DNA of 64,000 bases from Moringa oleifera (Eukaryota; Streptophyta; Magnoliopsida; Brassicales; Moringaceae): NCBI GenBank assembly GCA_021397835.1, contig JAJFZO010000579.1, forward strand, positions 2,061,001 to 2,125,000, given 5' to 3'. The notes under the pieces are model-generated. The model had not been told where the DNA came from and ran no database searches. It was given only the letters and a program-made list of their open reading frames with translations. The first letter of the stretch is position 1; each line of letters begins with the position of its first letter. Shown in pieces: positions 11,282-24,539 of this stretch. A program made the translations under genes and the position numbers.

Positions 11282-14200
11282 ACCATAATCCCTTATTTGC
11301 TGACAAAGACATCTGCAATGGCTGCCTGGATAAATTCCTTGCTATTGAAGCATTGTGGATCACCATTGGGTTCAAGCCTTTATGCATGGATTTATGAAAA
11401 TGAGGTTTTGGAGAGTGTCAGTTTCGCCATAAAGAGGAGGATCTGTTTAGACATACTGCTCAAAGGGGATTTATTGAAATGAGCTTTTGGAGAGTTTCAG
11501 TTTTGCTCTATGAAGAGGAGCATCTGTGTAGACATACCTGCTTAAAGTAACTTTGAGCTTGTGACCAAAGACCACTGGCCATGGCCTTTTTAGTGGATGT
11601 TCTATGGGAGGCGCAAGAAAGTTTTTCTCTACTCATTTCAATGCATCTTCTATTACAGGGCATTACATTGAAATTTTTGGAAAATTCAAGATATTGACAA
11701 CTGAACAAGGAGGAACAGGGGCCTATTTACAAGACTACTGCTACAGCCGAAATTCAGTGAATATATGCAAAAGTGTTGAAAACTATTAGAAATCAGCAGA
11801 TGGCTTATAACCTTTTTCCGACTAACCAGCACAAGCTAGCCATCTGAAACTTCAATCAAAAATCCACTGGCGATTTCTACTTTCATCAGATAGATAATCT
11901 CATCATGGTCGCATCAAATGAAGACTGCATGCATCCTGGAGTTGCTCCACAGCCTTCACACAACATTCATGGTCTCCCTGAGTGGCAGGACAACCTTCAC
12001 TGCTACAATCAGGACTCTGCAAAGGATGAGCAGTGCTCTTAAGGATTCCTCCAGTGGCAAGATAGAAAAGCAGTTCTGTAATGTTATCATTTCTTAGTCT
12101 GGCAAATAAATTGCTGCAGCATTATTATGCAAAGTAGTCTTTATTAGGAGGATAATTGTGTTCTGAAGGTCTGGTTATGATTTTGAATCTGTTATTTATA
12201 TCTTGTGCTTCATTTGCTATCTAAAATACATTGTGGGATTGTCACTGCCTCATCAAATATTCTTATGGATGGCATGCATCTTGCATTTCCTTTAGTTTCG
12301 AAATGTAATGGATAGCTTTCCCCGGTTGAGCTGTGTATCGAGGCTGTTCCTTCTTCTAGGAATTTATTCTGTTTTCATACTTTCATGATCATTTACTTGC
12401 CAAAATCGGCTCCCTTGTTCTTGATGATCTCCTTGTTCAGGATCTGATCCAGCATCAATTTAATGAACTGGTGAGACCAAGATGATACAATGCAGTGTAT
12501 ACTTTTTCTAGCCAGGCAACGGTAAAAATTGATTCTATCTTAAAAGAACCGATACCTTTATTTTAAATGAGAGAGTTATCTAATAGTTTATAAGTTAGTT
12601 CTGTTGAACTTGAGGTGTAATTTAGTGTAAATTCATATTTAAAGAAATCAAGATAAATAATATGTGATTATATGATGAGGTTCATAAATGCTTTTCCGTT
12701 CTTCAATTTACTTTTTCTAATTTTCCTTCATGATCTACATACAGAGGTCTTGTTATATTCAAATCTAAAAGATGCCGTCAATTTGGTAATATCCCGATTA
12801 AGTAAAATGTGCCTGATCTAATTGATTTGAAAATAGATACTTGCAAAAATGGGATGAGCATGCATTTACATGCTGTACATGTGAAAGCACAAAGACTCCT
12901 TTGAAAATTGCTATGACAATTAAAAACAATTAAAATGATAAATTAAATTCTTCATATAGTAAAGTATGCGTTTAAATTTAAATTTTTTCTATTAACTCAT
13001 TAATTAAATGATAATAGAATGAACTACCTTGCACAATTGATGTCTTTGCGTATCTTCAACTCAAAATGTACAATTACATTTTTCTGAAGAGTTCATGTAA
13101 TCATTAAAAAAATATAAGCAAATATTCTTAAAAAATCTTACAAAACAAATGCTTTATAATATTAAATATACATAAATTCATACGGTTTTTTAATTAACAT
13201 GCGCATAAATTTGAAAGGTTTAAATTAATTATTGTATTAAATAATAAAATAAATATAAATGCATCAAAAATATAGGACTTTGAAAGTCAAAACATATAGT
13301 TACATTTTTAATGAAAATTTTAAAATATATTTAATCAATTGAAATTAATAAATATATACATAACTCAAATTAGTAGATATTTTTAATAAATAAAAACTTA
13401 CGTGGAAGTCATGTTTATTATATGAGATTGGGTAAATTTTTTTCCAATTTCATATTTATTACGTTGATAAAATTGAGATAAATTTATCTTATATTTAGAA
13501 AAGAATAATTTATCTCTTATAATATGGAATAAAATGAATAAATTTATTTTAAATTAATATAAATATGTTTTATAAAAAATTAATAAAAATAAATATTTAT
13601 TTAATAATTATAATGCAAATCAAGTTTCATAAACAATATTAAATAAAAATTATTTTAGATTAATCAATTTTTATGAATATTAATATTATTGATTAACTAT
13701 TTTTATTTAATTTTTTATGTTTATGAAATTATTTTATAGTCATATTTTAAAGTTAAAAATGATAAAGTATAATAAAAAATTTAAATAATAATTATTTTTT
13801 ATCAGTAATTATAATATAAATTATTATATTATATTTATTTTTAATGTCAACAAAATTTTAAAAAATTAAAATTAATTTTAATCTTATTTTATCTTACTCT
13901 AAACACATCATAATATTAATATATTTTTAATTCAATTAAATCATATTCTTATAAAATAGTTAAATTTTATCTCACATTTTAAATTGATTTAAATTTATAA
14001 AATTTAAATTAATTTTTATTATCCAATAATAAACTTTAATATAAATAAATTATAAAATGGTATGATTTTTATTTATAAATATGATTTTATTTTCAAAGAA
14101 TCTTGTAAATACATAAAAATATTGGATAAACATCTTGTTCGAGTTTGTACGAAGATGCTTGATACAAAGTTTTAAAATATTTTTATAATTTATAAGTAAT

Positions 14201-14590
14201 GTGAAAAATAAAAAATAAATTAAAAACTTTAATAATTAATTTTATTAAATTATATACTATAATTTAATTTAAATCAATAAAAATATTGATCCATAAATAT
14301 TTAAAAAATTATAGTAAATGAGTATAAATAAATCAACAAGCATGGTAACATCATTATAAATCTCGATCCGTAAATATTTAAAAATATTATAGTAAATGAG
14401 TATAAATAAATCAACAAGCATGGTAACATCATTATATTGTCTGACATTAAAATATATATTATTTATTTATAAGATATGCATTTATATTTTTAAAAACTCT
14501 TTAATAATAACGAAGATATCCTTATTTCCTAAAAATGTTATGAATGTTTTTTAGTAAATTAGGTATTAATATGTGGAATCCGGCTTGTGA
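11282..14590. other. PPR 3' region, then AT-rich gene-free spacer
   Basis: 11282 to about 12500 is balanced in composition and probably holds the PPR 3' UTR. From about 12540 the sequence is extremely AT-rich with no coding signal on either strand. The only clear structure is a tandem duplication at 14288-14436, listed separately. Confidence 0.6.
14288..14436. repeat. 77-bp tandem duplication
   Basis: Two nearly identical copies lie end to end: the block starting GATCCATAAATATTT at 14288 recurs from 14365 as GATCCGTAAATATTT and continues to 14436. Both include AAATCAACAAGCATGGTAAC. Only a few mismatches separate them, so the duplication is recent relative to the AT-rich surroundings. Confidence 0.85.
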
Positions 14591-15094
14591 GAAGAAACCT
14601 GAAAATGGTTGAAATCCCCAAATCCCACGCTAGTATAAGTATCAGCTCAGGCACATCATGTCTTCTCTGCGTTTAGCCCTTTGCCCTTACATATAGCTGT
14701 TTTATCTTTCTATCATTTTGTTTTTATTTACTTTTGATTTTTTTGCTAGAGATTTGATTTTTCATAGATACATTGCATAGCTTTAGCTAATCAGTTTCCT
14801 ATCAAAGAGAAAACCAGCATCAATCAAACCCTTGAGTTGGGGTTTTCCTCCCAATCTCACTGTAAAAAAATAAAAAAAGAAAACCAAGAAACACCGATAC
14901 GAAATCATTACAGAAACAATTGTTGTGTAGTCTATCAGTGAGTTCCTTTGCTTGCTTTTTGTTCCGTGCTTGAATTGAACCCTTTTTGGTTTTCAAGTGA
15001 AACAAAGTTTTTTTTTTTTTTGGGTTTGTTCGATTTGTTAAAGTTTTGATCAGTAGATTGTTGTTAGGGCTTTTTTGCTTGTTGATTTTGAGCA

Positions 15095-18000
15095 ATGGAC
15101 AAGAAGAAGGTCGCAGTGCCGCTAGTGTGCCATGGGCATTCAAGACCAGTTGTAGATTTGTTCTACAGTCCTGTAACTCCAGATGGGTTCTTCCTTATCA
15201 GTGCAAGCAAGGGTATGACCTCATTTTGCTATCCGCCTTCACTGTAAAATCGGATTTTATGACATAAATTTAGGGTTAGGTTTTATTCTTAGTAGTCATT
15301 TGGTGGTTGCCCTTTATATGTTCACTGTGAATTCCGACAATATGATGTAAGTTTAGGGTTACTTTTTTTTCTTAGTAGTCATTTGCTGATCAGTTATTTA
15401 TGTGTTAGTTATAAAATTTAGATTCATTTACGTAGTTTTGAAAGGCTTTTCTCCGTCTGAACATTCATTCTTTTTGTTTAATCATTTTCACATCTGTTTT
15501 AGTGGATATAATTCAAGTTTTTGATCGTGTATTCCTAGAATATATTTATTTTGCATCCTGTAACCATGCATTTAAAAATAATTTGCTTTTCCTTAAAAAG
15601 TCCTTTAGTGGGACTTCTGTTACCGTCACTCTAAATTTGAATTTGGTTACATGTTTCTGTGTTGGGAGTTCTTCAGATGTTAAGTTAGTGATTGTTTACC
15701 CAGTTGTTAGACTGACCATCTTAATTTGATCATCTTATTAGCTAATGAATAACGGTTTAAAAACAGAAAAGCAAATCGTTTTTCCCTTGAGAACTCATTT
15801 AGCTATCACTAACTATTTTTTGCTTTATAACTCTGACTTTTCTTAATTTGTTCCGCCTTTGTAATGATCTTCATAAATGCGATCTTCTATTCAACTTTCT
15901 TTTTGTAATCAAATTAATGTTCTTTGTTGATAATGTTAGTCTTGAAATTCAGATTCTAGTCCAATGTTGAGAAACGGGGAGACTGGGGATTGGATTGGGA
16001 CCTTTGAAGGGCATAAGGGTGCAGTTTGGAGTTGCTGCCTGGATACGAATGCTTTACGTGCTGCTTCTGCTTCTGCAGATTTTACTGCGTATGTAATTAA
16101 TGAAGCTTGTTATTTATAATATTACTTAACCCTGGAAAATCCATGTATAATAGTGGCTATTTGACCGTCTTTAAAAAAAAAGTGACCGATATTCCTTATA
16201 TGGTTTTTCAGTTTGTCATGAGAAAAAAGAAGAAATAGAATTGTAATAAATGTTATCTTTTATGCTGGATGATATCAAAACGCATCAGATGGGGAGTGAA
16301 TCCTGGAGTATAGATGCCCCATATTGACTTTATCATGTGATAATTGATGTAGATAGAAAGTTTGGGAACTCAATAATTGCATATACTTTTTCTTGATGTC
16401 ATTCTTATGTACGGGTTATCGTATTGATGCTTTCTCCAAATATTTTCTATTCAATAATGAGAATATAACCTCTTGCACTTCAGGATTAAAGCAGTTTCAT
16501 TTTAAATTTCACATCAAAGTGAATAAATATTTTCGAAACATCACGGTGATAGCGTGATTTGTTGATTTTTCTCTAACGAAGGGTAGACTTTGCGTTACCG
16601 TTTTACATTAATATTCAATTTTTATTAACTATATTAGTGATCAAAAGTTTAATGCACATAATCTCCTGATCCTTTCCCCCCTTCTTATAATTTCAGTTTG
16701 CTCAAGATACTCAAAACTCATAGTGCAACTTATGATACACAGTGCTGTGTGCACAATATAGGAGCTCAAAAAACAATCTACTAAAGTTTCTAAAACATGA
16801 TCTAATTTAATGAATTTTGTACTCAGAAAAATACAATAACTTGCATAAGAAGGAGGTATTTGGAAAGATAGCTAAGATTTCAGCTCGTATTTGTTTTTAG
16901 GCTATTCTGTCTCTGTCTCTCTCTGTTCGCTTACGCAATTGTAGTGGTAATTGTTAAGATGATAACTGAGTATTAGGATTTTTTATGGCAACACTAAGCC
17001 ATGATATGTTCCTTTAATATTTGCAGGAAATTATGGGATGCATTGACCGGTGATGAATTGCACTCTTTTGAGCATAAGCATATAGTTCGGGCATGTGCTT
17101 TTTCGGAGGTAAAGTTCAATTATTTCCCTTTCTTGCATCCTCTTTTTCATATAGTTGCTCTTCAAGTTCAGATTTATGGTCCTTCGAAGTTTCAAAAAGG
17201 GAGCCATTCTTTCTGATCAGCCAGTGAGCACAGCATGTTGCTTAATCTAGGATCATATGGTGTGTCTGAAGCAAGGAACCTTTCGAAATAAAGTAAATAA
17301 TAGTTCAAAGTCGTGGAACTATGAGATTTCCTTGGTGTTTGATTTTGAAGTCTTCTAGGTGACTTTTGGGGTTCTGTAGACATAGTTGTCAAAAATTTTG
17401 AATCCATAATCCGCTGCCTGTCCGTCTGGTGTTAGACCACTTTTTCTCTCTGTTTTATTCCTTTTTAATTAAATTTTTCGTTCTTTTGGATTCTCTTGGA
17501 TCATTCCCCTGTTGTCCTACATGTTGCATAATAACATGTTTGATTTACCAAAATGTGCACATATTGCATAAACCTCACAATTGTCTCAGCACAAGTGAGT
17601 ATGTAGATCATTTTTTGGGTTATAACATTCCTAATATATGGAAATTAAAGGTGAAGGCGCTTTTCATCTTATTTCTGTTATATGCATTATGATGCTTATT
17701 TTGTTTCTTTCCAGGATACGCACCTTTTACTCACTGGTGGAATTGAGAAAATTCTCCGAATATTTGATTTAAATCGTCCAGATGCTCCTCCAAGAGAAGT
17801 TGACAAGTCTCCTGGTTCAATCAGAACTGTTGCTTGGCTTCACAGCGATCAGACAATATTAAGTTCCTGTACTGATATGGGTGGCGTGAGGTATGAAGAC
17901 TAAGTAAATGTGTGACTTGCATAAATTGCTATGCATTTTTATAAATGTTAGTACCTGTACTTTCTTTTTTCCTGACTGGTTGAATTGGATATTTTTAGTG

Positions 18001-21000
18001 GTTTTATCAATCTTAAATGTTCACAAGTGGAAAAAAAACAAGTAAACAAAGTATATACATGACCAAAATAGGAAGATTTTTTTTTTTTTTATCACAAAAA
18101 GATCCTCCCTCTCTCTCATTTTTCATAAAGACAATATTTTGCTTTTTGTTCTGATTCTTGGGACTTTGAGACTAGATTAAATCTTGAATTATGAACTAAA
18201 CAATCTAACATGCTAGTGTTTCATACATCCAATTGAGTACATAAACTTTTGGTTCCTTTTTGTTTGTATTAGCATTGCAGAATTGAGGGGATTAATTGAG
18301 GCATGTCTTATTTTGTACCGCACTTATATGGAAAATTGTAAGTTCTTTCCTAACTTGTATTTCTATTTGAGAGACACGAGTGCTATAATCTATTTAATGT
18401 GTGGCAGAATCAAGTATGGGGAAGAAAGAAAGATGATAAATTTTAATTCATAGCTAAACCTAATTTCCTAGGTTTGAGAGTATTTCCATTGCCTTCTCAA
18501 TTACAATGTGTTTTTCTCCGTATATCATGGAGCAAGCACTGTAATGCTAGGCTTCTTTGGATTTGATATTTTGGGAATCCAATTCTGGAATGTCGATCTC
18601 TGTGTATGGGGGTGTGAAACAAATTCACTAGGTCAAAGACCTGTGGGACCCACTAATGGGACGGCAAGGGTCTGATCAATCAGGTAGCGGTCCAAGGTCG
18701 AGGATTGTATTCCATGCCTGTTCCCTTTCTAGAAGCTGCCCCACTACGAACAAAAATACATGCATAAACCAATTTTAAATTTTATTATGTCTAGCATATA
18801 CAATTAGTGGTTATATTATTATTTTTACACGTTTTTGTTAACCCTAACACTGAATGGGGGTTCACCATCGCCGCTCTGACTGTTTGTTAAATGGGAAATG
18901 GGACAGGGATGAGAATCAAAAGGGACAGGGATGAGGAAGGCATCCTTAAAACCCACCTGTCCAATTTGCAGCCGAATCAGAAATTTTATCACTTACATCA
19001 TATAAATATATTCTATTATAGGCTTGGTGGGAGGACTATCTAGATAGCCTGTTGTTATGCGTGATTTTGGTAAATGCACTTCAGCCCCTCTTCAGCAAAC
19101 CCATTTCAGTTTATCGCAAAATTTGAAAGAACGTTATTAGGTGCAACTTGTTTGTGGTCGGAATTGCAAATGTATTTATCCATTCACTGAATAGCTTGTG
19201 ATCTTGCTTGGTAAAAGCTTGTTTATGTATGTTTGTGGATCTTATAAAATGAATTTGAGCTGAAATTTGGACTAATGTAGAGCTATGAGCTTCGGAAAAT
19301 TTAGATAGCTGCGGTGCAGAGCATGAGTTGAGCTCAAGCTCAGCTGGCTTTGAGCTTGACAAACCTGACAGAGAAAAACTAACATTGAATCTCCTACTCT
19401 CCCACCATATACCTATCAACAAATGTTAAAGTTGAATTATGCATATTATTACTTGCTATTTTTTTACGCCCTTGGGCTAGCCTGTTTCACATATGTTTAT
19501 CTTCAGGCTGCAACTTACTTTCACTTTCATCCTTATTGTCGTTCATTATTTTGGTTGCACCTATCATTGTACTTTGAGTTGCATGAGCTTTTGTGTTGAT
19601 TTTATTTATTTTTTTAGCAGCATCTTTCCATTTTTTTCATTTGCTGGTGTAGGTTATGGGATGTAAGAAGTGGTAAAACTGTTCGAACACTTGACACCAC
19701 GTCACCTGTAACAAGTGCCGAAGTGAGTCAAGATGGACGCTATATAACTACTGCTGATGGATCTACTGTGAAGTTCTGGGATGCAAATCAGTGAGTTTCA
19801 GATCAGATGCTTTCTACTCTGCCTGTTTTTCTGATTCTGGCTGATGCCCTCTTGCTTTCTTTGTTCTTAAGTTTTGGATTGGTGAAGAGCTACAATATGC
19901 CCTGCAATGTTGAGTCAGCATCATTGGAACCAAAGCTTGGCAATAAGTTCATTGCAGGAGGAGAAGATATGTGGATCCATGTCTTTGATTTCCACACTGG
20001 CGAGGAGATTGGTATGTGTTTCCAGTTTGGTAAACATTGTGAAAAATATATGAAAACTTGGGTTAGAGAAAATAGTTTTATATGGTGTTTTAAGAACCAA
20101 ACTGGACCACCTGGTGGGACCAGATTATCCATGAACGAGCTCATTAACTTGTTCTCTCCAGCTTAAGTCACTGGTGGTTATAAGATGTTGGAAACTGACC
20201 GACCTGGTGGTCAAACCAGCGAACTAGTTCCAGTTTTGCAAACTGTCTGGGTATGAATCGATTAAAATGTTTAAGATCATAATGAGATAGCTTAGAATTG
20301 TTTAAAAACCTTAGCAATAAGTAACTCACATTACGTCAATTATAATTTGTGAATGATGCCAGTATTATATTTTCAGACACCAAAATATATATTTTAAAAA
20401 ATTTTCAATTATAGTAATTAAAAGATTGTATTTTTAATTATTTATTATGTCATTCTGATTTGATCTTAGGTTAAATCACAGTTGAGCCTCTGAATCTTAA
20501 ATCTCTTCTTTCTTTGGTACAATATACAGTTCAGTTTTGAAAGCATCGGTTTTGTAAGAATCATGTTCATTAAGTAATCAAACCGTGAACCTTGAAAGCA
20601 TTTTTTAGTTGCTTTCAGAATTTTTGTCAATATCTGTATCAATTTGATTTTCCATGAAGTGACGAGGAAGTACTGCATTGTGATTTTGCATTTAGAATTT
20701 CTGTAGTTACTTTCCAATTGTCTATGCATTTCTCTGTCAATGTAGGATGCAACAAGGGTCACCATGGTCCTGTCCACTGTCTGAGGTTCTCACCTGGAGG
20801 GGAATCCTATGCTTCAGGATCTGAAGATGGTACCATTAGAATATGGCAGGCAGGTCCAGTAGTGACTCATGAAGAACGTGACTCTCACCCTGGAAATGGA
20901 CCAACTGGGAAGGTGAAGCTTGTGGCCGATGAGGTTGTCCGTAAGATGGAGGGCTTTCATATCAGCAAGGAAAGGAAAACTGGAGAGAAGGATAAAGCCC

Positions 21001-21011
21001 CAGATGCCTAA
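15095..21011 (+). CDS. STRAP: STRAP-like WD40 repeat protein
   Basis: Seven exons, all with GT/AG ends and consistent phase: 15095-15212, 15953-16088, 17027-17108, 17715-17890, 19653-19790, 19872-20011 and 20746-21011 (TAA), giving 351 residues, close to animal STRAP (about 350). WD40 propeller features include [15 protein letters not shown] at the N-terminus, [71 protein letters not shown] and the last blade [20 protein letters not shown] with IRIWQ. A basic, charged tail follows. In animals STRAP/unrip is a scaffold that joins the SMN complex and TGF-beta signalling; plants have a clear homologue, so an RNA-related scaffold role is the safer inference. The start ATG is the first in the exon and directly precedes the conserved N-terminus. 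Introns of 0.6-1.8 kb hold no gene. Confidence 0.95.
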
Positions 21012-21069
21012 CTGGGCTTGAGTTTGTTGACAGTCTTGTGGGAGTGGCTTTCTTCTGATTGTAGTATGG

Positions 21070-21075
21070 AATAAA
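21070..21075 (+). terminator. candidate poly(A) signal of the STRAP-like gene
   Basis: AATAAA lies 59 bases after the stop codon, in ordinary 3' UTR sequence. Plant poly(A) signals are loose, so this is only a candidate. Confidence 0.4.
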
Positions 21076-21527
21076 ATGGACTGTCTTATCTTATTTCCAC
21101 CTCTATTTTAAAATTTCTTGCTGATTTCTGTGTTAGAAACTGTAGAATTTGTAATATCTCGGACTTTGATTGTTGGTTTATGCTCTCGGGGGGAGCTTGC
21201 AGGCTGGAGGGATTAGAAAAGTGCTGCCAATTTTGATCTGGTCGCTTGTTGTTTGATAGGCTGATTAGTCCTGCTTTCATGCAGGGCTGAGTTGTTTTGC
21301 GAAGTCGGTTGGTTGATACAGTGAGATCTAATTGGAGAGTTGAAATCCAATTTCCACCAGGGCAGTTAGAAGAACGTGAAAGTATTTATAAAATTAAAGT
21401 CTAAAATGGGCTTGGGTCCATGTGAGAAATGGGTCGGGCTGAAATTACCATTTCTCTCATGGGTCTAGCAAGAAAAATCAAGATCCATTAATCAGGCAAT
21501 TAGGGCAAATCTTGTTACACAAGCAAC

Positions 21528-21535
21528 TATATAAA
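21528..21535 (+). promoter_or_regulatory. TATA box of the H2A.Z gene
   Basis: TATATAAA lies about 155 bases before the histone ATG, at a fitting distance for a short leader. The leader between (about 21560-21688) is pyrimidine-rich in places. Confidence 0.6.
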
Positions 21536-21688
21536 CATCTCAATGGAGCTGTCAATGTCACAATCTCATATCACATCAGGGCCGGCTCTGGCTGACCATC
21601 ACCCTCCTCTGTCACTGTGATTTCTTGCTTTGATTTCTCCTTGAAAAAACAAAAGTAAAACTTGAAAGTGCTAATCTTTGGCGGGAAA

Positions 21689-23220
21689 ATGGCGGGCAAG
21701 GGAGCAAAAGGTTTGATCACTGCCAAGCCTCCAGCGGGCAAATCCAATGTGAACAACAAGGGCAAGGGCAAGGAAAAGGAAAAGGAACCGGAAAAGAAGA
21801 AACCCACATCCCGCTCCACTCGCGCTGGTCTCCAGGTCTCTTTACATATATCTGCATGTTATGTGTATTGCTAATTCATTTGTGTACCATTAAGTTGTGC
21901 TTCATCTATTGGAGTCTTTTTATTTGGGGATTTTCGTGGATGATGGGGATAGGGACTAATTTTATTGGAGATTCTTCTAGCGATACCATGCGATTGTTTC
22001 TTTTAAATTCTTTTGGTTGTGGGATGACTTGCGGTGCTGCTGTTAATGCTTGTAAATGGTAAGATCTAGAAGGTCTTGATTTTACTGCTTGTTTTTCAAG
22101 TGTATTTGCTTGGTTGCAGTTAACTTATAAAGTGAGGTTATCCGATCTGATCCATGTTAGACAGACGATCTCATCATGCATGCTGAGATTGATCAACTAT
22201 GTAATTGAATATTTCGGGCATGCATTGCATGAGATGAAGTCCTGAAAACGGGTAGGGTCTTAATGTCCGTTTGGGAATTTTTGTTTATTACTTGACTTGC
22301 ATGTTGAGCAATGTGACTGGAGAGGGGGTGTGCCCCTCAAGTATGACTCTTCTCTTTATTTGTAAGAAGTGGTATCAAATACTCTGTAACAGAAGGAGTG
22401 TTTCTTGGGTAGGTCCCAAACTGCGACGTGGGTGTCGTGGGTTTTGAGAAGAATGTCTTTCCAAGAATTCATGCTTATGTATAGATGATTTTGATTTGAA
22501 AATGACTGCTGATATTTGTTGTTGTCTTGTAGTTATGACTACTGCTTCTTTATACTATTTTTCGCTCTCTGGACCCAATTGCCTGTAATAAACTTTCTCT
22601 TTGTTTTGTTTGGATTTGATCTTCTTGCTGCGGCGTATCTGGCATGGTAGAACAAATTAACTGTGTTGTCATGCAGAGAAGTCTGGCAATCATGATTTCC
22701 TTGCAGATCTCTTACAATCCTGTGCTTGTTTGACTTGTATTGCTGTAATCTAAGACCTTTTGGTCGAATCTGTTGCAAAGCTTTCTCCAGAGTAGACAAA
22801 GAGCAAAGTACTTCTGGGTGCCTCTGGGGCAACCAAGTTAATTTTGTTATGGTTTTTGTCAACTATTCCATCCTGTTTGGATTGATTGTCACTAATATAA
22901 CCATTTGTTATGTATGTTCCTAGCAGTTCCCTGTTGGTCGAGTCCATCGCCATCTGAAGTCGAGGGTGCCTGCAAATGGAAGAGTTGGAGCAACAGCTGC
23001 TGTTTATGCAGCAGCTATACTGGAGTATCTGGCTGCAGAAGTGCTGGAACTGGCTGGGAACGCGAGCAAGGATCTGAAGGTTAAGCGCATTACCCCTAGG
23101 CACCTGCAGCTGGCTATCCGCGGGGATGAAGAACTGGACACCCTCATCAAAGGAACCATAGCTGGTGGTGGAGTTATCCCTCACATCCACAAGTCGCTCA
23201 TCCACAAACACAAGGATTGA
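21689..23220 (+). CDS. H2A.Z: histone H2A.Z variant
   Basis: Two exons, 21689-21835 and 22927-23220, with a 1091-base intron (CAG/GTCTC ... TAGCAG/TTCC), encode 146 residues. Exon 1 carries the N-terminal tail [15 protein letters not shown] and a Lys/Glu-rich run, ending at SRSTRAGLQ. Exon 2 starts the histone fold with [16 protein letters not shown]2A.Z marks are [40 protein letters not shown] and [17 protein letters not shown]; canonical H2A has NDEEL and a different docking domain. H2A.Z replaces H2A in nucleosomes near transcription starts and is deposited by SWR1. The protein is about 10 residues longer than the plant H2A.Z proteins I remember, mainly in the [15 protein letters not shown] tail. 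It ends in HKHKD. The start is the first ATG and gives the family's MAGKG opening. Confidence 0.95.
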
Positions 23221-23375
23221 CTTGTGTGATGATGTTCTATTTTGTTGTGTTTATGCTCCCTTAGTTATGAAAAATGCATGATGATTATCTTCCTTGACAT
23301 TCATGCATTTGGAGCTTGGGAATTAAGAACCTCAGCTTTTGGTGTTGAACCGATGGTTTGCCTTTCTATTTTCAG

Positions 23376-23381
23376 AATAAA
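23376..23381 (+). terminator. candidate poly(A) signal of the H2A.Z gene
   Basis: AATAAA lies 156 bases after the stop codon, at the end of balanced 3' UTR sequence and just before AT-rich spacer begins. Confidence 0.5.
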
Positions 23382-24539
23382 TGAATGTTCGGTTGAATTT
23401 TCTGATATTGTTTTTTAAAGCATGATTTTAATCAGTTTGTTTTTTTTTAATAAATTTGCTTATATTATATATGAGATTGTCGGTTGAATTGAATTAATCA
23501 GAGTTTCCTCCGAATTTTTAAAACTGAGGGTATTTCAAACTTGAATTGAAAATTGAGTCAAATTTGATTGCATAAAGCTTAGTTTGATGTTGTTTTAATT
23601 CCACCGGTGTACATTCATTTTAGTTATGTTGAGTTTTTTTAAGAAATGATAGTATATAACAATTTAATGAAATTAATGACTAAAAATTTATTTATTTATT
23701 TATATTTTATAATAAATTATAAAAATATTTTGTTGTCTTTTAATAAAAATTTAGTAAAAATCATATTAATAAAAATACAATTTTGAGTTTGATCAGAGGA
23801 CATCCTTTTTATCATTTGCTTTTTTAAAAGAAAATTGAAAATATTTTTTTTGAAAAAAGAAAATATGATTAAAAAACTCTTTACTTAATTACCTAACATG
23901 TTTTTTAAAATTTAAATTTTTATTAAATAAATGCAAATCATCGAATCTGATATGTTGATTTGCTTTTTACCACTTGTTTAAGTTCAGATAATCAGAGAAT
24001 AACACGAAGTTTAAGGTTGCTCGGTGAACTGAACTGCTTCATGCGTTTGTGTTGTACGGACATGTTATTTTATTATTTCTCCTGCAACTCAGAATGTTTC
24101 TGGTGGCGTGGAGCCCTAAGAAGTTGACCTGAACAAATATAATATTATTAATGATAATGAAGCCCGATAACCTTAAAGTCAGGGGAAACCATAAATAAGC
24201 CAATCGCCTCAGAGTAAAGGGTCGAGCCTTTTTGGGATCCAAAGGCTTCTGCATATGCAATCGCATCACTAGACGTTGAAAGACAATTAAATGATAATTA
24301 AATATTTAGTGTTGCTTTCATTTATATTATAAGATATCATTTATTTATATATTATATATTTTATTATTTTAAAATGTATTTCTAAACTTATGAATATATT
24401 ATTTAATAAAGTACTTTTAAAATTATTTAAAATTTAAACCATGTTTTGCCATAAGTTTTAAATTTAACTTTTATATTTTAAATCTATCTTTGACATTGGA
24501 ATTAACATTGTGTGAGTGTTAACAAGCTTTTTTTTTTTC

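Noticed and set aside
11900..12040. Cys-rich 37-residue frame on the - strand with a TTGCAG before it
   Set aside because: No signal peptide exon or promoter is visible and it lies in probable PPR 3' UTR; most likely chance.
15502..15729. Open frames inside STRAP introns (for example 15502-15729, 17429-17692, 19111-19422, 20466-20777)
   Set aside because: They are intronic, mutually unrelated and domain-free; exon phases of the WD40 gene are complete without them.
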